Shown one piece after another: positions 34,079 through 44,390 of a DNA stretch of 64,000 nt. The first letter of the stretch is position 1. Every line of letters starts with the position of its first letter. The notes beneath the pieces were generated by a model that was not told the DNA's origin, searched no databases, and saw nothing but the letters and a program-made list of their open reading frames with translations. Source of the DNA: Casuarina equisetifolia (lineage: Eukaryota > Streptophyta > Magnoliopsida > Fagales > Casuarinaceae); NCBI GenBank assembly GCA_028551475.1, contig CM052356.1, positions 12,241,884 through 12,305,883 on the forward strand, in the 5' to 3' direction. Both the position numbers and the translations under genes were made by a program.

Positions 34079-35371
34079 TGTTAGGCTTTATGGTTTAACA
34101 AGAAGGGGGGTTGAATTGTTATTCTAACAATGTGATGCTTTTGTATGATATAAAAAATTTAGTCAATTAATTTAATAGTTTATGAATTAATAAGCAATCA
34201 AACAAACATAATTATTTAAACAAGTAAAGAGCAAAAGAATCAACACTTAATTTATCACGGTGGTTCGGCACTCAATCCTTGAGTCCTATGTCCACCCTTT
34301 TCTCCTTCAATCCAACTGATTGAAGTCACCTTTGCTCAACCAGATTAGGAGAACACATTCTCCCTAATCCAAATAATTCCTTCTCAAAGGAATTCTCAAG
34401 TCTGAATACAAATTATAATCAAAAGATCATGTACAATAGCAAATCCTTAAATAATATGTTAGTTTATGGCCCTAGATTTGCTTCCTAATATGTACAATAG
34501 AGGAGCTATTTAAATATATATAATAAGATGAAAAGCTCCTATCACGAAATCCCCAATTTGATTAAATTAGGGTTTTGGGTTTTCCTCAATATTTATATGC
34601 AGTAAATGTTTTTAAATGAAATCAGCACATAAATAATGTTATACATGCTATAATTGAATACATAATCGAAGATCAAGTCAAATAATCGAATATCACCGAA
34701 CCCTTGGAGACGAGTAACAGCGGCTAGGGTAAAATGATCGAGAGGCCTCTTATGTGTGTCTTTCTATTAAGTGAGACGATGTCGTGGCGGGGCACATCTT
34801 TAATGGATGAGACAACATCGTAGCGAGCGCAAGAAGACTTACTTAAGTAGGGTCGGGCTGACGCGAGCTTGAGCCGTATCACAGAGCCTCAATCCAGCAA
34901 CGAAGGATCCAGTCCAGTAATAAGAAATCCAACAGATAAACACAGTCCAATATCAATAGGATCCAAAGTTCAATTATGTAAACACAGTCTAAAACTATGA
35001 TCTTTCACAAAGTTAATATTTTGGTGTAATACATATCTTAGCTTTGAACTAATATCAAGGTAGAGTCAATGCCCCTCATGTTCCTACAAATGCATTAAAA
35101 ACAAGTATCATATTTCTAAATAAAATATATTTAAATATATTTTATTTCTTAAAAAAAATTCAAATACACAAATGTATTTCATATGAACTTTAAGAATATG
35201 TTTTATGAAAGAATATAGGAACCCACTTACTTTATAATATCATTAATTGATATTATAATTTGTACACCTTTTATTTCCTATAGATTTCTTTTTACACATA
35301 TAAAAAACATATTTCAAGAATTGATATTTACCAAAATATTTTTAGTCACAACAAAACCCTATTTTCCAGCA
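34079..35371 (-). repeat. 3' LTR of the nested copia (LTR A)
   Basis: Plus-strand start TGTTAGGCTTTATGG, end TTTTCCAGCA (GCA where its partner has ACA). Hairpin at 35,232-35,258. At 1,293 bp it lacks about 310 bp present in LTR B (39,225-39,550), with the junction near 34,700. It also carries a short inverted copy of part of that missing segment at about 34,467-34,490. Confidence 0.9.
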
Positions 35372-35389
35372 ATCTCCTCCTTTTTTATG
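35372..35389 (-). other. Polypurine tract of the nested copia
   Basis: The minus strand reads ATAAAAAAGGAGGAGATT directly before the 3' LTR. This is the expected position and composition for plus-strand priming. Confidence 0.8.
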
Positions 35390-35899
35390 ATGACAAAATA
35401 TTTCAATAGTATGGCACATGTCACCAAATATCTATCATGTTTTCATGGGAACATATCTAGGCATTGTAAAATATTAATTATCACACAATTAAATTTGCAA
35501 TATTTACTGCTCACTACCTGTATGATTAGAATCTGCAAGCAAGTCCTATACATGTGTCTAACAGATTTCGAGATTGATCATAGAACATAAACATAGAATA
35601 GGTGCTTTTTCAAACAGGGGTGTTAGAGAGATATGTATCCCACATTCTACACTGATATAGTCAGTAATGAGACTTTATATGTGCTCTATTCTCTCCCCTT
35701 TTTTTTCATAAGCAAAAAGAATAACCATGCAAGTAATCAAGGCAAACGACATAAATTGATTAGATAGTAAACCGGTAAGGATAGGAGTAGGATACTAATC
35801 GGATACTATTCAAGTGGAAGTAGAGTCGCTCCCCCTCAAATCAAATAGTTTGGGTAACAGGAAAAGAACAAAGAGATAGGAGTAATAAAAAATTCAAAA

Positions 35900-37920
35900 A
35901 TTTTTAAGGACTAACATTCCAAGATCTCTTCTAAGAGCATAAAATTTGTCATTTACTAAAGGTTTGGTTAAGATATCAACAATTTGCTGATTAGTGCTCA
36001 CAAATTCAAGTATAACATCTCCTTTTTAAACATGATCCCGAATGAAATGATGTCTAATTTCTATGTGCTTTGTTTTTGAGTGCTGGATAGGATTCTTAGT
36101 GAGATTGATTGCACTAGTGTTGTCATATTTTAGTGGAACTTTATGTGATAAGATGCCATAATCCTCTAATTGTTGTTTCATCCATAAAATTTGAGCATAG
36201 CTACTAGCAACAGCTATATATTCGGCTTCAGTAGAAGAGAGAGCTACATAGTTTTATTTCTTGGAATGCCAAGAAATAAGCATGTTTCTGAGATAGTGAC
36301 ATCCACCACTTGTACTCTTCCTATATAATTTACATCCAGCATAATCAGAATCACTAAAGGCATATAAATTCAGAGTTGTATCTCTAGGATACCACATTCC
36401 TAAGGAAACCGTGTCTCTAAGGTATCTAAAGATTCTTTTAACAACAACTAGGTGTTGTTCTCTGGGATTGGATTGATACCTAGCACATAAACACACACTA
36501 AACATGATATCCGGTCTAGATGCAGTCAAATATAGCAAAGAGCCAATCATTCCACAATATGATTTAGTGTCTACGCTAATTCCATCTGCATCATTAGATA
36601 ATGATAAAGAGGTGCTCATTGGTGTATTCATTGGTTTAGAGTCATGCATATTGTATTTCTTAAGCAATTTATTTGTGTATTTTGTTTAACTTATAAAAGT
36701 TCCTTTGTTTGTTTGTTTGATTTGCAATCCAAGAAAAATATGTTAACTCACCCATCATACTCATTTCAAATTCATTTTGCATACAAGCAGCAAATTCTCC
36801 ACATATTGTAGAATTTGTAGATACAAACACAATATCATTAACATATATTTGAAAAATCAAAATTTCTTTTTCTTTGTTCTTTATAAATAATATGTTGTCC
36901 ACTTTTCCTTTTCTGAAATCATGATTAATCAAGAAGGAACTTAGTTTATCATACCAAACTTGTAGATCTTGTTTCAAACCATATAAAGCTTTTGACAATT
37001 TAAAGACATGATTTGAATAAATCGGATCTTCCAATCCGGGTGGTTATTCAACATATACCTCTTCCTTTATACCATTCAAAAATGCACTTTTGACATCCAT
37101 TTGAAATAAGGTAAAGTTCATACAGCAAGCAAATGCAAGTAAGATTCGAATTGCTTCCAACCTAGCTACTGGTGTAAATGTTTCATCATAGTCAATCCTT
37201 TCTTCTTGACTATATCCTTGTGCCGCTAATCTAGCCTTATTTCTAGTAATAGTATCATTTTCATCTAGTTTATTCTTAAAAACCCATTTTGTACCTATAA
37301 CTAGATGATCCTTTGGTTTAGGAACTAAATTCCAAACCTTGCTTCTTTCAAACTGGTTCAATTCTTCTTGCATAGTGAGAAACCAGTTTTCATCTTCAAG
37401 TGCCTCATCTACTTTCTTTGGATTTACTTGAGATAAAAAGGCTTGATGTTCACATGTGTTGTGAACCCGAGACCTTGTGCTTACTCTAACATTTGGATTT
37501 CCTATGATGTGATCATGATCTACTTCATTTCTTACTCTAGGAAAGGAAGGTTCCCTAGTTTCAGACTCCCCCTCAACTTCAGCCCTATTTAGAAGACTTT
37601 TATTTCCATCTTTCTCTTTGGTTTCTAGAATAATGTGACAGTCATCCTTAAACTTAACATGAATTGACTCTTCTACAACTAAGGTTCGTTTGTTGAATAC
37701 TTTATATGCCTTACTTGTATGAGAATATCCAAGAAATATTCCTTCATCATTCTTGGAATCAAATTTCCCAAGTGATTCTTTTCTATGATTTAAAACAAAA
37801 CATTTGCTACCAAAAACATGAAAATATGAAATGTTTGATTTTCTTTCAAAGAATAATTCAAAAGGTGTCTTTTTCAAAATAGGTCTTATTATAGCACGAT
37901 TTGAAATATAACAAGCTGTG
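35900..37920 (-). pseudogene. Copia integrase C-terminus, reverse transcriptase and RNase H remnant
   Basis: 37,044-37,920: [56 protein letters not shown] (integrase end), then [40 protein letters not shown]...[29 protein letters not shown] and [13 protein letters not shown] (RT). An in-frame stop follows EEVYVE, where CAA has become TAA. 36,669-37,034: KLSKALYGLKQDLQVWYDKL and YVNDIVF, an altered YVDD active site (second residue of the pair intact, Asp to Asn in the first). After a frameshift: 36,254-36,667 MHDSKPMNTPMSTSL, GSLLYLTASRPDIMFSV, FSDSDYAG (RNase H). A further stop follows WHSKK, and the frame then continues with LSSTEAEYIAVA and VDILTKPL down to about 35,910. Inactive. Confidence 0.9.
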
Positions 37921-38600
37921 TTTAACTTCTATTTTTCTTTTCTTTCTCTCTTCTCATAAGTTGCATTTCATGAGTTTTAAGAGAACCTAGCAAATCATCT
38001 AAGGTCAGCACATCTAGGTCATGAGCTTCTTCTATGGCCATCTTTTTAGGATCCCAACTCTTGGGTAAGGATACTAACATTTTTCTTACCATTTGTATAG
38101 GTTTTTCCTAGCAATTTAAGCTAAAAAATAATTTCAGTGAATCTACCAAACAAATCACTAATAGTTTCAGAATCTTTCATTACAAATAATTCATAGTCAT
38201 GTGTAAGCATATTAACTTTAGAAGACTTTACCTTTTTAGTTCTTTCATAGATGACTTCTAATTTATTTCAAATTTCTTTACCGGTGGTGCAAGAGGACAC
38301 TTTGTCAAACTCATGTGCCCTAAGATCACTATAGATCATATTCATGGACTTAGCATTTAACCCCATTAGTTTAGCTTCATTTTTTGACCACTCATCAGTT
38401 TCGGGTAATGTAATACCCTTCCTGATTACTTGCCAAGCTTCTGGATCTTGGCCTATTATGAAGACTTGCATTAACTGTTTCCAATGCCTAAATTAATGCC
38501 ATCAAACAAGGGAGGTTTATTAAACCCCGTAATAGCTAAACCTTTGCAGAAGCCATAGTATGGATCTACTCTAGGATGTTAATCCTTTTAATTAGAGAAC
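37921..38600 (-). pseudogene. Copia gag remnant (UBN2 type)
   Basis: MQVFIIGQDPEAWQVIRKGITLPETDEWSKNEAKLMGLNAKSMNMIYSDLRAHEFDKVSSCTTGKEI (38,268-38,471), then NKLEVIYERTKKVKSS, HDYELFVMKDSETISDLFGRFTEII and decayed sequence. Near 37,920 it meets integrase sequence directly, so the gag zinc knuckle, the protease and the integrase core are missing. It is homologous to the minus-strand gag at 8,590-9,522. Confidence 0.85.
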
Positions 38601-38601
38601 T

Positions 38602-38616
38602 TGGTTCTAGATGCCA
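38602..38616 (-). other. Primer-binding site of the nested copia
   Basis: The minus strand reads TGGCATCTAGAACCA two bases after the 5' LTR end. It resembles the initiator-Met tRNA type (TGGTATCAGAGCC) with several changes. Confidence 0.6.
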
Positions 38617-38618
38617 AT

Positions 38619-40218
38619 TGTTAGGTTTTATGGCTTAACAAGAAAGGGGGGTTGAATTGTTATTCTAACAATGTGATGCTTTTGTATGATATAAAAAATT
38701 TAGTCAATTAATTTGACAGTTTATGAATTAATAAACAATCAAACAAATAGAATTATTTAAACAAGTAAAGAGCAAAAGAATCAACTCTTAATTTATCACG
38801 GTGGTTTGGTACTCAATCCTTGAGTCCTACGTCCACCCTCTTCTCCTTTAATCCAACTGATTGAAGTTACCTTTACTCAACTAGATTAGGAGAACACATT
38901 CTCCTTAATCCAAATAATTCCTTCTTAAAGGAATTCTCAAGTTCGAATACAAATTATGATCAAAAGATCATGTACAATAGCAAATCCTCAAATAATATGT
39001 TAGTTTATAGGATATTGCTAATCAGAGGAGCTATTTAAATATATATAACAAGATGCAAAGCTCCTATCACGAAATCCCCAATTTGATTAAATTAGGGTTT
39101 TGGGTTTTCCTCAATATTTATGTGCAGTAAATGTTTTTAAATGAAATTAGCACATAAATAATGTTATATGAGCTATAATCGAATATATAATTGAAGATCA
39201 AGTCAAATAATCGAATATCACCGAACCTTTATGAGTCACCGAAAGATGAACGAACTTGAATCAAATAGTAAGTGAGCTTAAGAGATTTTCTTCACAAAGA
39301 GAACACTTCAAATAGATGTCAATCATCGAGAGAAAATCTTCACGCACACATCTCCTTTAAATAGGAAGCAAATCTAAGGCCTTTTTTTAAATCAAACCTG
39401 AACCATAGCTTTCTTCCCGTAAGGAATAGTGGCCTATCCATCAAATCGACTTCATATCAATCTTCATAGCCATGATCCAACCGTTCCGACAGCTAGTCTT
39501 CTCTAAAATCCTCCCGTTGAGGTTTTGGCATTTGAGAGAAACATAGATGACATCGGAGACGAGTAACAGTGGCTAGGGCGGAATGATCGAGAGACCTCTT
39601 ATGTGTGTCTTTCTATTAAGTGAGACAACGTCGTGGCAGGGCGCATCTCTAATGGATGAGATGACATCGTAGCGAGCGCAAGAAAACTTACTTAAGTAAG
39701 GTCGGGCTGACGCAAGCTCGAGCTGCATCATAGAGCCTCAATCCAGCAACGAAGGATCTAGTCCAGTAATAAGAAATCCAACAGATAAACACGGTCCAAT
39801 ATCAACAGGATCCAAAGTTTAATTATGTAAACACGGTCCAAAATTATGATCTTTTACAAAGTTCATATTTTGGTGTAATACATATCTTAGCTTTAAACTA
39901 ATATTAAGGTAGAGTCAATGCCCCTTATGTTCCTACAAATGCATTAAAAACAAGTATCATATTTCTAAATAAAATATATTTAAATGCATTTTATTTCTTA
40001 AAGAAATATTCAAATACACAAATGTATTTCACAAGAACTTTAAGAATATGTTTATGGAGGAATGTAAAAACCCGGTTACTTTATAATATCATTAACTGAT
40101 ATTATAATTTGTACACCTTTACTTCCTATAGCTTTCTTTTTACACATATAAAAACCATATTTCAAAATTGATATTTACCAAAATATTTTTAGTCACAACA
40201 AAACCCTATTTTCCAACA
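38619..40218 (-). repeat. 5' LTR of the nested copia (LTR B)
   Basis: 1,600 bp. The plus strand starts TGTTAGGTTTTATGG and ends TTTTCCAACA. Hairpin at 40,081-40,107. It retains the roughly 310-bp segment missing from LTR A, so it is the better reference for the family. Confidence 0.92.
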
Positions 40219-40610
40219 TAATTACCACATAAACAAGTATATATAGGTATAAGTGATCACAAGGAAATGATCTTGGAAGAGTATTACCAAATATCACCAC
40301 AAATTAGAGAATATCACATAAGCTAATATGATGGGAGGGTATGAACGAAATTTCAACTCTTCTTTTGATTTCACAGGTGTCTCATCAAAAAGCTCCAAAT
40401 CAATCATCAAGAAGGGCTTTTATATGATATTCAAATAATTGTAGCTTTTTAGGGTTTCTTGTCAAGCTTGACATCACCGTGGATATCTTCCCATTAAAGA
40501 GGGAAAATCATTCCATCAATCAACAACAAAATCTTTGATTAATGCTTGCAAAGGACCATTCTGACGCTTCAATCCTTTCATAAATCTTCCTGTTGGAGGA
40601 TCAATAGCTT

Positions 40611-40641
<31 letters not shown>

Positions 40642-41232
40642 CACAGAGAGAGTCGCATGGAGCTATTTAAAGATTTAGGAGTTAGGGCTTTAGTTGACTA
40701 GTGGAGTGCTTTTTAAGCTCCCTCAAGTCACTTAATTGAAACATTGTTGGTAAGCTTTTAAACAACATGAGCTAAGCTTTTTAAAGCACAACGGGTTGAG
40801 CTTCCCAAAATAGCATGGGTTAAGCTTTTCAAATATGCTTTGAAGTAAATCTTAATTGGCTTGCTTCAAGTGAGTTCCGAATTAGATCTTAATTAAACCT
40901 TAGTTGGCCTACCTCAAATGAACTTTAATCAGTCATTAAGTGGACTCTGAGTGGCCTACAAGTATATAAATTACAGCATCACTTTTTCTTTAAAATTATT
41001 GTTATGTAACTAAAATTCCATCAATTTTTATTGCATAAAAATATTCTTTTTAAGCATATATGAGGTTGCATTATATAGGAATGTAGGAACCCAACTACTT
41101 TATAATATCATTAATTGATATTACAATTTGCACACTTTTTACTTGTTTAATCTTGCACATAAACATATGAAAAATATTTATAAATTAAATGCAACCAAAA
41201 TTTGTCACAACAAAACATATCTATTTCCAACA
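40219..41232 (-). mobile_element. LTR 4 of the 1.5-kb copia family, 5' part
   Basis: It continues LTR 4 after the nested element (the first five bases are the duplicated TAATT) and ends ATTTCCAACA. Hairpin at 41,100-41,126. It has its own tandem array in the middle (about 40,740-40,930, built on GAGCTTCCC / TTAAGCTTTTCAAA units) and a GA/CAGA microsatellite at 40,611-40,650. Flanking bases GTTAG (33,543-33,547) and ATAAG (41,233-41,237) match at only three of five positions, so the target duplication is unproven. Confidence 0.85.
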
Positions 41233-43424
41233 ATAAGTCACGTTGGGCTTTTGTTTGTTTATGAACTATGGATTCTTTTGTTGTATGAACAAAGGAATAA
41301 GATGAACTAAAGTAGACAATATAACTTTTATATTTGTTTTAACAAAAAATAACTCTTTTACTATTGGTAAAAAAGGTAGAGGTAGGAATGAATAGTTACT
41401 CGAAGTACTCGAACAATTCTAATGTAATTAATTTTTTTCTACTTTTATTTTTACAATTAAAAGTAAGATTAGAAAACAAGAAATAAAATAAACCAATCCA
41501 ACCCTCCCTTATTGGGTTAATCTATATCCAACATTTTTGAATTCAAACCAAATGGAATTTATATCCAACACTTTTGAATTCAAACCAAATGATTTCAACA
41601 CTTCTGATTATGCTTGGGAATCTTTGTCTTGTTATAGTTGATTGTTAGGTTTAGAGTATCAATAAAAAAAGAAACCCTTTAACTCATGAATTAGCTTTTG
41701 CATTAGGCTTTTGAGCACTTCAAACTCGGTATTAGAGCTCAAATTGAATATATTCCACCCAATGTGACCTTGAACCTAATGAGGCGTCATGTAAGGGGAA
41801 TATATGTATAGAATAAAGTTTTATATTAGAATATAAGATCCTTAAGGTGAAGTTTTAATTAAAAATGATCATTTAACTCATGGAGTAGATTCAAATACCA
41901 AGTTAGAAATGAACAACTTAAAAGCTAACTTAAAGTTAAAGATTCTTTTTTGATTGATATTACAAACCTAACATTTAACTACAACAAGATATGAATTGCC
42001 AAGCATAATCAAAGGTGTTGAAACCAATATATTTGAATTCAAAACAGCCTTGAAGATGTCTTCCTTCACAAAGTCCTATATGTTTTTGAGATAAAGGAAA
42101 TAGACTAGGAGACAATAGATCCTTAAGGCTCCTTGAATTCAAATTTAATTGGTTTGTACACTTTTAATTATGCTTGACATTTCTTGTCTTGTTGTAGTTC
42201 AATGTTAGGCTTGAATTATTAATAAAAAAAGGATCTTCAAACTCATGAGTTAGCTTTTGAGTTACACTTTAAGGCATTTTAATTTAATATTAGAGTCTAT
42301 GTTTAATCTCCACTATGTGGGACCTTGAGCCTAATGATGCTTGGTGTGTAAAGAAGTGTGTGTAGGATGAAAATCCCATGCTAAAAGATAAGATCTGTAA
42401 GGTGAAGTTTTAATTAGAAAAAAAAAAATTAGTTCATGGAGTAGATTTAAATACCAAGTTGAAAAAGGCCTAACCCAAAATTTAACTCATAAATTAGATA
42501 GTCTTTTTTTACTAACACTCCAATCCTAACATTTGACTACAAGGACAAGAAAGGCCAAGCATAACCAAAAGTATGGAAACTAATTGGATTTGAATTCAAA
42601 AAAACCTTAAGGAGTATTAATCCATAAGGGACCCCCTAACTTACAAGCTACCTTTTGGTTAGGCTTTAGGTATTTCTAACTTAATATCAAAGTCTAGATT
42701 GAATTTACTTTAGCTTGTGCAACCTTGAGCCTAGTGATGCTCAATTGTGAGGAAGTGTGTAGGATAAGAATCCCACATTGAAAGATAAAATCTTTAAGAT
42801 AAAGTTTAATTAAAATATATATCTTCTAATTCATGAAATGGATTCAAATACCAATTAGAAAGGCCTTACATGAAAGCAAACTCATAAGTTAGAGGATTTT
42901 TTTTTTTTATACTCCAAACATAACACTTGATTGCAACATGACAAGAAATGCCAAGCATAATCAAAAGTGTGGAGACCAATTGATATCTCTTTTTGATACA
43001 CACATACAAAGGTTCAGTATCATTTTTCTTATTTAAATCAATAAACAAGCAATGATTTTACTTATAATATTTTTCATATTATAATTTTCTATTTGTCACC
43101 ATCAAAATATTAATATATTTCAACAATCTCTAAACCCTAAAAATGTTTGTAAAAGGTGTTATCATTGCTAAATGTTGACTATTGAGATAGCTACATACAT
43201 ATCATTAATAAATGGAATATGTTGTTGTTGGTTATTGAGATAAAGGTTGAGAATACTTGCTGCTATTACAAATGATAAAATTGCATGAATATTCATATAG
43301 CAGGATATATATATATATATTTTCATGCAAAATTATTTTTTGTTGATTGTCATGAAAAAACATTTAATATGTGCTATGCTATTGTATGCTTAAATGATAA
43401 AAAAAATTTCAACAATTTCCTGAT
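41233..43424. repeat. Array of degenerate fold-back (inverted-repeat) units
   Basis: A roughly 120-bp arm (GAATTCAAACCAAAT...CACTTCTGATTATGCTTGG...TTGTTAGG) at 41,560-41,680 is repeated in inverse at 41,935-42,055. A second forward arm at 42,130-42,235 has its inverse at 42,490-42,600. A third, partial unit starts near 42,630, with an inverse arm at 42,885-43,000. The centres between the arms are homologous to each other (CCTTGAGCCTAATGATGC...GTAGGAT.A.AATCCCA). No transposase is seen. Could be a MITE or fold-back element amplified in place, or decayed inverted LTR pieces. Confidence 0.65.
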
Positions 43425-43977
43425 TGTTGGAAAAAAAAAGCATGTTTCATGAAAATGTGTTTTGATGTGACATTATGTGTTAATAATTGTATATAAATAT
43501 TTTTCATATTTTGATGTGAAAAATAAAAATATAGAATGTAAAAGGTGTATAGATTATAACATTAATCAATGATATTATAAAGTAACTGAGTTCTTATAAT
43601 CATATATATATATATAAGTCTATTCATGTTGTAAAAAGAAAATTCTTGAACAAGGAGAAAATATTGTTACTTGCATGATGTTTTATATATATAAGAAAAA
43701 ATAATGTTGGAATATTTTTGTAGGAAAAATGGATAGTTAAAAGGCAATCCAGATCGTGTGTTTTTCAATATATGAAGTCCATGTGTGGACAAGCCAATAG
43801 GCATGACCCAATTCGAAGCACACCCCAAGAATTTGAGTAACCTAAATTCTAATCAAGATCTAGGCAACTCAAGCTTACAAGATGCAAGCCCAATTCAAAA
43901 ACTCACTTTGTCCAGAAGCAAAATGTGTTACGAGCTCACTTAAATGACATCATTTTGATAAGAGACTATGACCTAAA
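43425..43977 (+). mobile_element. LTR 5 of the 1.5-kb copia family, left part
   Basis: Starts TGTTGGAAAAAAAAAGC. Hairpin at 43,554-43,580 (arm TTATAACATT). It is interrupted at 43,978 by a gypsy element and resumes at 52,398. The combined length is about 1,480 bp. Confidence 0.8.
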
Positions 43978-44390
43978 TGTCATGAACTTGGGGAATCCGT
44001 GTGGCACTTAAGTCTCAGCAATGAACTGAGTCAGCCTATTGATAAGATCACTCTTTCTATTTATCTACCTAAGAGAACACAATGGAACAATTTGGTTAGA
44101 CCCAATATAGCTTATGGGGCTCAAAAGTTTAAACGCCTAACCAACATATCATAATATACATCTTTATTAAATAGTATAGTCATCCAAGTTATAAACAACT
44201 AGACAACAATCCTCTACATCAAAAAGGGTTACATTCTTATACATAAATGCAGTGGAATTACATAGAAATAAACAACAGCTAACAAACATGGGCATCACCC
44301 TAAATGGGTGACCCAACAACAAGGAAACTAAGCAGGTCAACCTTGTCCTCGACCACCCTATCTGTTGGCTTGTACTGCTAGTCCAAAACA
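43978..44390 (-). repeat. 3' LTR of the gypsy element
   Basis: 413 bp. The plus strand starts TGTCATGAACTTGGGGAATC and ends GTCCAAAACA. On the minus strand it is preceded by the purine stretch GGTGAGGGAGAA (44,391-44,402), a good polypurine tract. The frame at 44,167-44,391 is LTR sequence, not a gene. Confidence 0.9.

Larger units (their letters stand above)
34079..40218 (-). mobile_element. Complete nested copia element, internally deleted, TSD TAATT
   Basis: It is bounded by TAATT on both sides (34,074-34,078 and 40,219-40,223) and inserted into LTR 4. It contains a 3' LTR (34,079-35,371), a polypurine tract, pol remnants, a gag remnant, a primer-binding site and a 5' LTR (38,619-40,218). 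The internal region is only about 3.25 kb, because gag C-terminus, protease and most of integrase are deleted. By eye the two LTRs differ at roughly 5-7% of positions over their first 400 bp, so the insertion is not recent. It cannot be autonomous. Confidence 0.92.
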
